Part shown: positions 1 to 5,693 of the stretch, in pieces
Position numbering within the stretch: position 1 is the stretch's first letter
How the letters are laid out: each line of letters begins with the position of its first letter
Position numbers and translations under genes: made by a program
Notes under the pieces: generated by a model
What the model was told of the DNA's origin: nothing
The model's input: the letters and a program-made list of their open reading frames with translations, nothing else
Databases searched by the model: none
Source: Chromatocurvus sp046260215
GTDB taxonomy: Bacteria > Pseudomonadota > Gammaproteobacteria > Pseudomonadales > Halieaceae
Assembly: GCA_046260215.1 (NCBI GenBank)
Contig: JBHEPQ010000281.1
Coordinates: 1-5,693 of the forward strand
Reading direction: 5' to 3'
Length of the DNA: 5,693 nucleotides

Positions 1-587
1 ACCCGGCATAGTTTCTCGTACAGCTGCCGACCCTGAAGGTCGTTCTCGACCATGCTGGCAAGCACCTGGAAACGCTTCACACCGTGGTCGCGGTTCAGAA
101 CCTTGATCAGGGCGTAGGCATCCGTCAGAGACGTCGGCTCATCGCAGATGACCACAATAATATCCTGGCAGGCGCTGGTGAACGTAAGGACGGCAGGATC
201 AATACCGGCGCCCGTGTCGACGATCAGCGTATCGACCTCCAGTGGCAGTTCACTGAAAGCGCGCACCAGTCCTGCCTGCTCCTGTGCATTCAGACTCGCC
301 ATATGCGCGACGCCGGAGGTGGCCGGCACAATACGGATTCCGCCCGGGCCGGGTACCAGCACCTGTTCCAGCGTGCGTTCGCGGGACAGCACATGGCTGA
401 CATCAAACGCCGGCTTCAGACCCAGCGCCACGTCCACGTTGGCAAGCCCGAGGTCGGCATCGAACAGCAGCACCGACTGTCCACTCCGGGACAGCCCGAC
501 CGCAAGGTTCACCGCGACACTGGTCTTGCCGACGCCGCCCTTGCCGCTGGTTACCGCAATTACATTGATCGGGGAGTCCGCGCCCAT
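1..587 (-). CDS. flhG: FlhG/FleN, MinD-type ATPase limiting flagellar number (3' end off window)
   Basis: This is a P-loop ATPase of the MinD/ParA class that restricts flagellar number. In the family it acts on FlhF at the pole and, in pseudomonads, as an anti-activator of FleQ. The first 195 codons are present; relatives have about 270-295, so the C-terminal third, including the membrane-targeting helix, is off the left edge. Visible motifs are the deviant Walker A SGKGGVGKT (residues 14-22, with signature Lys16 and catalytic-loop Lys21), the switch I region DADLGLANVD (43-52), the switch II/Walker B strand IVDTGAGI (122-129) and the FlhG-type DEPTSLTDAYALIK segment (149-162). The ATG at 587 is chosen because an AGAGG box lies 7 nt upstream and the protein then begins close to the Walker A strand, as in Pseudomonas FleN. 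The frame stays open upstream, but I see no start codon there in the flhF-flhG gap. It follows flhF by 55 nt and is probably co-transcribed. Family assignment is very secure. Confidence 0.95.
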   Translation of the reverse strand, partial: MGADSPINVIAVTSGKGGVGKTSVAVNLAVGLSRSGQSVLLFDADLGLANVDVALGLKPAFDVSHVLSRERTLEQVLVPGPGGIRIVPATSGVAHMASLNAQEQAGLVRAFSELPLEVDTLIVDTGAGIDPAVLTFTSACQDIIVVICDEPTSLTDAYALIKVLNRDHGVKRFQVLASMVENDLQGRQLYEKLCR

Positions 588-594
588 AGTCCTG

Positions 595-599
595 CCTCT
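595..599 (-). promoter_or_regulatory. Ribosome binding site of flhG
   Basis: On the minus strand the sequence reads AGAGG followed by 7 nt and then the ATG at 587. This is ordinary Shine-Dalgarno spacing and supports that ATG as the start in a frame that is open further upstream. A second AGGA lies too close (3 nt) to be the main site. Confidence 0.6.
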
Positions 600-610
600 G
601 GCTGTCTGCT

Positions 611-638
611 GCGTATCCCGGACTGCGCGTCCGGATGC
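611..638 (-). other. Predicted mRNA hairpin in the flhF-flhG gap
   Basis: CCGGAC and GTCCGG form a perfect 6-bp stem (618-623 with 629-634) around a 5-nt loop. The pairing extends through AT and GC pairs to 611 and 638 if one single-base bulge and one two-base bulge are allowed. It starts 5 nt beyond the flhF stop codon in transcription order and ends about a dozen nt before the flhG ribosome binding site. No run of U follows it, so it is not a typical intrinsic terminator. It could be a transcript processing or stability element, or could influence flhG translation; that role is inference. Confidence 0.4.
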
Positions 639-642
639 CGCG

Positions 643-1761
643 TCAACCGGCGCGGCGCGTGGTCGGGTACCCGGTCTCCTGCGCTGTCGTGCCCGCCTGT
701 GTATCCAGCAGCGACACCGCACGCGCAACGAGTTCACGCGAATCCGCCGCGGCGATATCGTCGGGCACGCGCTGGCCATCGCTGATCATGGCGAGGGGCA
801 GGTCTCCCTGTATCAGGGCATCCATTACCCCTCCCAGACTGGCGACCTCGTCCAGCTTGGTGATGATAGCACCGCACATGTCCCGGGGCGCAAATGATTG
901 CACCAGCTCGCGTGTCTGTGCTGCCTGTGCCACGGCAGACAGCACCAGGCAGCATTCAACCGGCTGGCGTGCCTGGCGCAGCATGTCCCACTGCTCCTGG
1001 AGGCGGGCGTCGCGCTGGCTCATACCGGCGGTATCGATGAATACCCGGTAGCCGCGCAGCCGCCGCAGCGCTTTTGACAGGGCCGACGTGCTGGTCGCCA
1101 CCTCAAACGGCAGATCCAGCTGGGTCGCGAACGCCTCCAGCTGTTCCTGTCCGCCGATGCGCCAGGCATCCATACTGACCAGCGCAACGCGTTGCGCACC
1201 GGAGAGCAACTCGCGACCTGCAAGCTTCGCCACCACCGATGTCTTGCCAACGCCGGTGGCACCCAGGCAGGCCAGCGCCGTGCCATTGGGCGGGAAAGCC
1301 TCGACGCAGCGCAGGCGACGTGCCAGCGCAATCAGCGCGCGCTGCCACTGCTCGTCAAGCGTGCCGCGGGCGGGCAGAGCATCGACGATCGCGCCGCCGA
1401 GTGCGCGAGACAGCCCCAGGCGCGCCAGCCGCTGGTTGATGGTCGCCAGCGGCGGCGGTCGCTCTGCACTGTCCCGCCAGGAGCGCCGCCCGAGCTGGGA
1501 CTGCAACACGTTGCGCAGATCGACGAGTTCGTTCTGCAGCTGTTGCATCGCCAGCTCGTTGCCGGGCTCGGCGTCCGGCTCAGGCCGGCTGGAAGCGAGC
1601 GCCGCCGCGATACCCCCCTCGTCCAGATCCAGCGCCGCCACCACCTCGACATCACTGCCGACGCGCCGGTTGGAGAGGATCATCGCCTCAGTGCCCAGCG
1701 CTTCGCGCACCCGTGCCATCGCCGTACGGCTGTCCTTTTCCACGAAACGCCTGATTTTCAT
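643..1761 (-). CDS. flhF: FlhF, SRP-type GTPase setting the flagellar pole
   Basis: FlhF is the third SRP-family GTPase, beside Ffh and FtsY. It localises to the cell pole and determines where the flagellar basal body is assembled. The 372-residue protein has a short N-terminal domain starting MKIRRFVEKDSRTAMARVRE, a low-complexity acidic and then glutamine-rich linker (about 47-100), an N-domain helical bundle (about 105-155) and the G domain. G-domain motifs are P-loop GATGVGKT (167-174), DAWRIGGQEQL (198-208) in place of the usual DTYRIGAVEQL or DSYRIGAHEQL, DTAG (243-246), TKLD (301-304) and GQRVPDDI (329-336). It is shorter than Pseudomonas FlhF (roughly 430), mostly through the linker. 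The ATG at 1761 is the first start after an in-frame TGA at 1777-1779 and has an AAGGAG box upstream. It lies 49 nt after flhA and 55 nt before its partner flhG. Identification is secure. Confidence 0.96.
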   Translation of the reverse strand: MKIRRFVEKDSRTAMARVREALGTEAMILSNRRVGSDVEVVAALDLDEGGIAAALASSRPEPDAEPGNELAMQQLQNELVDLRNVLQSQLGRRSWRDSAERPPPLATINQRLARLGLSRALGGAIVDALPARGTLDEQWQRALIALARRLRCVEAFPPNGTALACLGATGVGKTSVVAKLAGRELLSGAQRVALVSMDAWRIGGQEQLEAFATQLDLPFEVATSTSALSKALRRLRGYRVFIDTAGMSQRDARLQEQWDMLRQARQPVECCLVLSAVAQAAQTRELVQSFAPRDMCGAIITKLDEVASLGGVMDALIQGDLPLAMISDGQRVPDDIAAADSRELVARAVSLLDTQAGTTAQETGYPTTRRAG

Positions 1762-1771
1762 CGCCGCCCTG

Positions 1772-1777
1772 CTCCTT
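1772..1777 (-). promoter_or_regulatory. Ribosome binding site of flhF
   Basis: A perfect AAGGAG on the minus strand sits 10 nt before the flhF ATG, slightly longer than the optimal spacing. An in-frame TGA (1777-1779) overlaps the upstream end of the box, so no earlier start is possible. It is part of the right-hand element of the small direct repeat found here. Confidence 0.7.
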
Positions 1778-1805
1778 CAATGATGAGTGGCCCCTACAAT
1801 GATGA
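1774..1805. repeat. 13-bp direct repeat pair in the flhA-flhF gap
   Basis: Two copies of CCT(T/A)CAATGATGA lie at 1774-1786 and 1793-1805, identical at 12 of 13 positions and 19 bp apart start to start. They fill most of the 49-nt gap between the flhA stop and the flhF start. On the minus strand the copy nearer flhF supplies most of the AAGGAG ribosome binding site, while the copy nearer flhA reads GTAGGGG at the same place. It could be a small local duplication or a pair of protein sites; neither can be decided from sequence alone. Confidence 0.6.
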
Positions 1806-1810
1806 TTGGC

Positions 1811-3913
1811 CTACGCCCGCGCCGACTGGCCACTGCCAATGGTCGCCACGACGCGTATCGACTTGCTTGGCGGAATTTCCTCGTAGGCCAGTATGTAAAA
1901 ATTGTTCATGCGCCCGCGAAGCAGCCTCGACAGGAACAGGCGGATACCGCTGGATACCAGCAGCACAGGATTGTTGCCCTCTGCCTCGAGCTTTCCGGAG
2001 GCCTCCACAACCTGCTGGATCACGTTGTCCATCAGTGACGGCTCCAGCCCGCCTGCTCCGTTCTGCAAGGAGCTCTGCAATATCTGTTCCAGCTGGGAGT
2101 CGAGCACCATGACTGCCAGCTCCCGCGCGGTGCCGTTGACGATCTGGAAGATCGACGGACCGAGTGCCGCGCGCACCTTGGCCGTCAGAGCGTCAGAATC
2201 CTGACTCTTGCCACTCTCCTCCGCCAGCGCCTCGGCGATGGTGCGCATATCGCGAATCGGGATGCCCTCCTCAAGCAGGTGCTGCAGCACCCGGGTGACC
2301 TCGCCGAGGCTCATGCTGGCCGGCACCAGGTTCTCCACCAGCTTGGGTGAGGAGCGGCCGAGCTTGTCCAGCAGCTGCTGCGCCCCGTCCTGGCCGATCA
2401 GCTCATGAGCGTGGTTTTTCAGCAGCTGGCTGAGATGCGTGGCGATGACGGTTGAGCTGTCGACCACGGTGTAGCCCTTGGTCTGCGCATCCTCGCGCTG
2501 GGAGGCATCAATCCACACCGCATCCAGCCCGAAGGTCGGGTCCCGGGTAGCCACACCCTCCAGCTCGCCGAAGATCTGGCCCGGATTGATCGCCAGTTCG
2601 CGGCCGGGGAAGACCTCCCCTTCGCCGACCACGACATCGTGCAGGCTGATGCGATAGGCGTTGGGCGACAGATCCAGGTTGTCGCGGACATGCACCGAGT
2701 GCACGAGAAATCCCAGCTCCTGGGACAGCTTCTTGCGCACACCCTTGATGCGACTGAGCAGATCGCCACCCTGGCTCTTATCCACCAGCGAAATCAGGCG
2801 GTAGCCAACTTCCAGCCCGATCTCGTCGACCTCGGCGACATCGTCCCAGCTCAGTTCCAGCGTCTCCGGCGCCTTCTCCACCGCCTGCGGTTGCTCGTCC
2901 ACGATCGGCACCTGCAGCTTCTGCCAGCGCAGGAAAGCCAGGCTGCCCAGCAGCCCGGCAATGGACAGGAACACGGTGTTGGGCATGCCGGGCACGATGC
3001 CCATGAGGCCGATAGTTACCGCGGCAACCATGAGAATGCGCGGGTTGCTGGTAAGCTGCAGCGTAACGGCTGCCCCCATGTCCTGCGCGCCCGAGATGCG
3101 GGTGACAATGATGGCGGCGGCCGTGGACAGCAGCATGGACGGTATCTGCGCCACCAGCCCATCACCGATGGTAAGCAGCGTATAGTTCTGCGCGGCCTCG
3201 GCAGCGCTGAGGTCATGTTGCAGGGTGCCTATCGCGATGCCACCGATGATGTTGATGAACAGGATGAGAATCCCGGCTACCGCGTCACCGCGGACAAACT
3301 TGCTCGCGCCGTCCATGGCCCCGTAGAAATCGGACTCCTGGGACACCTCCTCGCGACGGCGCAGAGCGTCCTCCTGGGAAATCAGCCCCGCGTTGAGGTC
3401 AGCGTCGATCGCCATCTGCTTGCCCGGCATGGCGTCCAGGGTGAAGCGTGCGGTCACTTCCGAGATGCGCCCGGCGCCTTTGGTCACAACGACGAAGTTG
3501 ATGACGACCAGAATGCTGAACAGCACCAGGCCCACGGCGTAACTGCCGCCAACGACGAACTCGCCGAACGCCTGTATCACCCTCCCCGCCGCCCCTGTCC
3601 CGGTATGGCCCTCCAGCAGAACCACCCGGGTCGAAGCAACGTTCAGACCCAGGCGCAGCAAAGTGGCGATCAGCAGGACCGTGGGAAAGACCGCGAATTC
3701 CAGCGGGCGGGATGCGTACACCGCGGCCAGCAGGACAATGATCGCCAGCGCGATATTGAAGGTGAACAACAGATCCAGCGCGAAGGGCGGCAGCGGCAGG
3801 ACGATCATCGCCAGCAGCAACAGCATGACCAGCGGCGTGCCGATACCCGTTAGCAGCGTGGCCAGCGTCAGTGGCCCGCCGGGGCCGGTCACCACTGTCT
3901 CATTCGTCGCCAT
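1811..3913 (-). CDS. flhA: FlhA, flagellar type III export gate protein
   Basis: FlhA forms the nonameric ring of the flagellar export gate. Its membrane half conducts ions and couples them to export, and its cytoplasmic half docks substrates with their chaperones. At 700 residues it has the normal family length (about 690-705). The N-terminal half holds hydrophobic segments at about 24-45, 47-67, 72-92, 118-143, 209-230, 245-270, 290-309 and 311-329. The loop between segments 4 and 5 carries the FHIPEP family signature (about 149-176, including SEVTARFTLDAMPGKQMAID) and KFVRGD (205-210), whose Asp210 matches the essential Asp208 of Salmonella FlhA. A charged linker (about 330-360) leads to the cytoplasmic domain with TRDPTFGLDAVWI (456-468) and GYTVVDSSTVIATHLS (480-495). 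The ATG at 3913 has a GAAGGAG box 9 nt upstream and lies inside the 3' end of flhB, so the two genes overlap by 14 nt. The stop is TAG at 1811-1813. The frame is intact with no unusual features. Confidence 0.98.
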   Translation of the reverse strand: MATNETVVTGPGGPLTLATLLTGIGTPLVMLLLLAMIVLPLPPFALDLLFTFNIALAIIVLLAAVYASRPLEFAVFPTVLLIATLLRLGLNVASTRVVLLEGHTGTGAAGRVIQAFGEFVVGGSYAVGLVLFSILVVINFVVVTKGAGRISEVTARFTLDAMPGKQMAIDADLNAGLISQEDALRRREEVSQESDFYGAMDGASKFVRGDAVAGILILFINIIGGIAIGTLQHDLSAAEAAQNYTLLTIGDGLVAQIPSMLLSTAAAIIVTRISGAQDMGAAVTLQLTSNPRILMVAAVTIGLMGIVPGMPNTVFLSIAGLLGSLAFLRWQKLQVPIVDEQPQAVEKAPETLELSWDDVAEVDEIGLEVGYRLISLVDKSQGGDLLSRIKGVRKKLSQELGFLVHSVHVRDNLDLSPNAYRISLHDVVVGEGEVFPGRELAINPGQIFGELEGVATRDPTFGLDAVWIDASQREDAQTKGYTVVDSSTVIATHLSQLLKNHAHELIGQDGAQQLLDKLGRSSPKLVENLVPASMSLGEVTRVLQHLLEEGIPIRDMRTIAEALAEESGKSQDSDALTAKVRAALGPSIFQIVNGTARELAVMVLDSQLEQILQSSLQNGAGGLEPSLMDNVIQQVVEASGKLEAEGNNPVLLVSSGIRLFLSRLLRGRMNNFYILAYEEIPPSKSIRVVATIGSGQSARA

Positions 3914-5057
3914 CGGTCACATCTCCTTCGCCGCTGTCGTGGAATTCCTCGGGCACTTCAAGATCTGCCGGACGCGGCACATAGTCGGTCGGCGACGAGC
4001 GGCGCAGCTGGAACAGATAGGCCAGCACTCTCGCCACCGCCAGATACAGGCTTTGCGGGATTTCCTGTCCGATCTCCGTGGAGGCGTACAGCGCTCTCGC
4101 CAGCGGCGGCGCCTCGAATACCGGCACGCTGTTTTCGGCGGCTACGCGGCGTATCTGCAGCGCCACCAGCTCCTTGCCCCGGGCAACTACCACCGGTGCG
4201 CGCCCCGGCGCCTCCTGGTAACTGAGGGCTACCGCGTAGTGTGTGGGGTTGGTAATAACAACATCTGCGGTGGGCACATCCTGCATCATTCGCCGCTGCG
4301 CCACTTCGCGCTGCAGATTGCGGATGCGCTGTTTTACCTCCGGACGGCCGTCGGTCTCCTTCATCTCGTCCCGCACTTCCTGACGCGTCATCTTCAGCTG
4401 CCGGTTGTGGTTCCACAGCTCAAAAGGCACATCGAAAACCACGATAAAGACCATCGTTGCGCTGAGTAATAGCAGCCCCCACATCAGCAGCTCCACCGCG
4501 TTCAGGCTCGCCTGACCCGGCGTGAACATGCTCAGCGACAGAATATCCCGCTGCACGACGGCAAAAATCAGCAGCGTTGCCGCGAGCAGCAGCAGAAACT
4601 TGACCAGGGCCTTGACCAGCTCCAGCAGGCCCTTGGCAGAGAACACCCGACCCAGGCCTTTCACGGGGTTCAGCTTCTCCAGCTTGAACGCCATGGCCTC
4701 GACACTGAACGCCCAGCCGCCCATCAGCAGGGGGCCGGCAAAGGCGGCGATAACGGCGATCAGAAAGACCGGCCAGAGAATCAGCATCGCCGAGATGATC
4801 ATCTGCATCAGATGCACCGGCAGCTGCTCGGCGTTGAATGCCAGCGCACGCCCGAAGGTGAACCCGTGCTGGGCCAGCGCCAGAAAGCGCTCCACCAGGC
4901 CGCCGCCGAGGAACAGCAGCGACAGCGCCAGGGCGAGCAGGGACAGCATGGTGTTCAGCTCGCGCGAGCGCGGCACCTGGCCCTTGCGCCGGGCCTCCAG
5001 CTTGCGCCGCTCGGTCGGCTGTTCGGTGCGCTCCTGGCCTGTCTGCTCTTCTGCCAT
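3900..5057 (-). CDS. flhB: FlhB, self-cleaving export switch protein
   Basis: FlhB is the export-gate subunit that changes substrate specificity from rod/hook to filament proteins once the hook is complete. The 385-residue length matches Salmonella FlhB (383). The cytoplasmic N-terminus has the family pattern TEQPTERRKLEARRKGQVPR (11-30), followed by hydrophobic segments at about 36-53, 85-110, 148-168 and 188-210. The cytoplasmic linker includes QLKMTRQEVRDEMKETDG (220-237). The autocleavage motif NPTH is at 270-273, within VVITNPTHYAVAL, so cleavage is expected between Asn270 and Pro271. The tail after about 365 is strongly acidic. The frame is open to an upstream ATG at 5198, but that would give a Cys/Ser-rich extension lying over fliR. 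The ATG at 5057 instead gives a standard FlhB N-terminus 10 nt after the fliR stop. Its ribosome binding site is weak, which suggests translation coupled to fliR. It overlaps flhA by 14 nt. Confidence 0.98.
   Translation of the reverse strand: MAEEQTGQERTEQPTERRKLEARRKGQVPRSRELNTMLSLLALALSLLFLGGGLVERFLALAQHGFTFGRALAFNAEQLPVHLMQMIISAMLILWPVFLIAVIAAFAGPLLMGGWAFSVEAMAFKLEKLNPVKGLGRVFSAKGLLELVKALVKFLLLLAATLLIFAVVQRDILSLSMFTPGQASLNAVELLMWGLLLLSATMVFIVVFDVPFELWNHNRQLKMTRQEVRDEMKETDGRPEVKQRIRNLQREVAQRRMMQDVPTADVVITNPTHYAVALSYQEAPGRAPVVVARGKELVALQIRRVAAENSVPVFEAPPLARALYASTEIGQEIPQSLYLAVARVLAYLFQLRRSSPTDYVPRPADLEVPEEFHDSGEGDVTDGDE
3923..3928 (-). promoter_or_regulatory. Ribosome binding site of flhA inside flhB
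   Basis: A perfect AAGGAG (GAAGGAG with its flanking base) lies 9 nt before the flhA ATG at 3913, entirely within the last codons of flhB. It confirms the overlapping start. Ribosomes ending flhB pass over this site and stop 11 nt beyond the first base of flhA, an arrangement suited to translational coupling. Confidence 0.75.
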
Positions 5058-5067
5058 CGCCGCCCCG
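5058..5067 (-). promoter_or_regulatory. fliR-flhB junction with weak G-rich ribosome binding site
   Basis: The ten bases between the fliR TAG and the flhB ATG read CGGGGCGGCG on the minus strand. The only Shine-Dalgarno-like element is the G-run, with no GGAG or GAGG core, so flhB probably depends on ribosomes arriving from fliR. The last eight bases before the ATG (GGGCGGCG) are the same as those before the flhF ATG. Confidence 0.4.
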
Positions 5068-5693
5068 CTACACCAGCACCCGCAGGGTCTGCTGCAGACC
5101 GAGCTCGATGAATCGCTGCAATACGCTGAGGAAAGACGGCAGTGCGAGCATGAGGAACACAATGCCCACCAGAATCGTAACCGGGAAACCCACCGCAAAG
5201 ATATTCAGCTGCGGCGCGGCCCGGGTGATAACGCCAAAGGCGATATTGACCATCAGCACGGCGGTCAGCGCCGGCAGCGCCAGCAGTAGCGCACTGGCAA
5301 ATATCTGGCCCCCAAGACCCACCAGGTTGGAGAACGTTGTGGAGTCAAGACCGCCGGCGTCGATGGGAATAACGCCAAAGCTGTCGGCCAACGCCGCCAG
5401 CAACAGCAGGTGTCCGTCGATAGCCAGGTACAGCAGCGTCCCCAGAATCACATTCAGCTGGCTGACCACCGGCACTTGCACGCCGTTCTGCGGATCCACG
5501 GTCATGGCAAAACCCAGGCCCATGGACATCGCCAGCGTCTCACCGGCCACCACCACCGCCGAGAACACCATCTGCATAATGAAACCCATCACCAGACCGA
5601 TCGCTATTTCACGCAGCGCCAACAGGAATCCGACACCGCTGAGCGGATCGACACCGGCGGTCGCCGGCAGCAGCGGCGCCATGAGTGCCACGA
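5068..5693 (-). CDS. fliR: FliR, export gate membrane protein (5' end off window)
   Basis: FliR joins FliP and FliQ in the helical core through which flagellar substrates leave the cytoplasm. About 207 C-terminal codons are present. The family is usually around 260 residues, so roughly 50 N-terminal residues and the start lie beyond the right edge. The GTG at 5689-5691 and ATG at 5680-5682 are internal codons, not starts. Counting from that GTG, the fragment shows the conserved REIAIGLVMGF (28-38), AGETLAMSMGLGFAMTVDP (49-67) and PVVSQLNVILGTLLYLAIDG (74-93). Near the end is the strongly conserved GVITRAAPQLNIFAVGFPVT (153-172). Hydrophobic segments fall at about 21-46, 82-102, 127-153 and 165-186. 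The stop TAG at 5068-5070 lies 10 nt before flhB. The frame is intact and the identification is secure. Confidence 0.96.
   Translation of the reverse strand, partial: VALMAPLLPATAGVDPLSGVGFLLALREIAIGLVMGFIMQMVFSAVVVAGETLAMSMGLGFAMTVDPQNGVQVPVVSQLNVILGTLLYLAIDGHLLLLAALADSFGVIPIDAGGLDSTTFSNLVGLGGQIFASALLLALPALTAVLMVNIAFGVITRAAPQLNIFAVGFPVTILVGIVFLMLALPSFLSVLQRFIELGLQQTLRVLV

Noticed and set aside
148..897. A 249-codon plus-strand open frame across flhG and the end of flhF
   Set aside because: It is rich in Ser/Ala/Thr/Pro with no motif and is antisense to two genes with clear family signatures.
1272..1286. A sigma-54-like element on the minus strand (TGGCAC, 5 nt, TGGC) inside flhF
   Set aside because: The GG and GC dinucleotides have the right spacing, but the -12 box is poor (TGGC rather than TTGC). 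The bases encode residues just before the conserved FlhF P-loop, so coding constraint and chance explain it. Mapping transcript starts would settle it.
1192..2112. A 306-codon plus-strand open frame opposite flhF and the end of flhA
   Set aside because: It crosses two confirmed minus-strand genes and their intergenic gap, has low-complexity Arg/Ala/Pro composition and shows no domain or clear ribosome binding site.
2639..3853. A 404-codon open frame on the plus strand antisense to flhA
   Set aside because: It lies wholly opposite a secure flhA gene. Its composition is Gln/His/Arg/Asp-rich with no recognisable domain, as expected for a shadow frame in G+C-rich DNA.
5058..5198. A 47-codon N-terminal extension of flhB starting at the ATG at 5198
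   Set aside because: The extension is a Cys/Ser/Trp-rich off-frame reading of the conserved fliR 3' end. The ATG at 5057 gives a standard FlhB N-terminus of normal length.
5680..5691. GTG (5689-5691) or ATG (5680-5682) as the true start of fliR
   Set aside because: Either would leave a protein missing about 50 N-terminal residues found in the family. The frame is open to the window edge, so the gene is cut by the window rather than truncated.
5678..5693. Another sigma-54-like match (TGGCAC, 5 nt, GCGC) at the right edge in fliR
   Set aside because: Only two of four bases of the -12 box fit and it lies within the fliR coding sequence, so I do not call it a promoter.

Overview
The window is one uninterrupted stretch of a flagellar gene cluster, with every gene on the minus strand. 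In transcription order (right to left) it holds fliR (5' end off the window), flhB, flhA, flhF and flhG/fleN (3' end off the window). The order fliR-flhB-flhA-flhF-flhG, the high G+C content (about 60% or a little more by eye) and the FlhG sequence, which closely resembles Pseudomonas FleN, point to a gammaproteobacterium with a polar flagellum or flagella. I cannot name a genus.

Layout: fliR (5068 to the right edge) ends 10 nt before flhB (3900-5057). flhB overlaps flhA (1811-3913) by 14 nt. A 49-nt gap with a strong ribosome binding site and a small direct repeat separates flhA from flhF (643-1761). A 55-nt gap that can fold into a hairpin separates flhF from flhG (1-587). I see no terminator or convincing promoter, so this looks like an interior piece of a longer operon. 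From conserved order, fliQ/fliP would lie to the right and fliA or chemotaxis genes to the left, but neither is visible here.

How the genes work together: FliR and FlhB belong to the membrane export gate of the flagellar type III secretion apparatus. FlhA is the large gate subunit that couples ion flow to export and docks substrate-chaperone complexes. FlhB's self-cleaving cytoplasmic domain switches export from rod/hook to filament substrates. FlhF, an SRP-type GTPase, marks the pole where the export gate and basal body are built. FlhG/FleN, a MinD-type ATPase, limits flagellar number by acting on FlhF and, in pseudomonads, on the master regulator FleQ.

All five reading frames are intact within the window and carry the expected family motifs. 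I found no mobile element, CRISPR array, RNA gene or unknown system. The observations worth a second look are small: the flhF-flhG hairpin, the duplicated ribosome-binding region before flhF, a compact FlhF with an atypical G2-type motif, and an FlhG N-terminus without the FlhF-activating motif known in some relatives.
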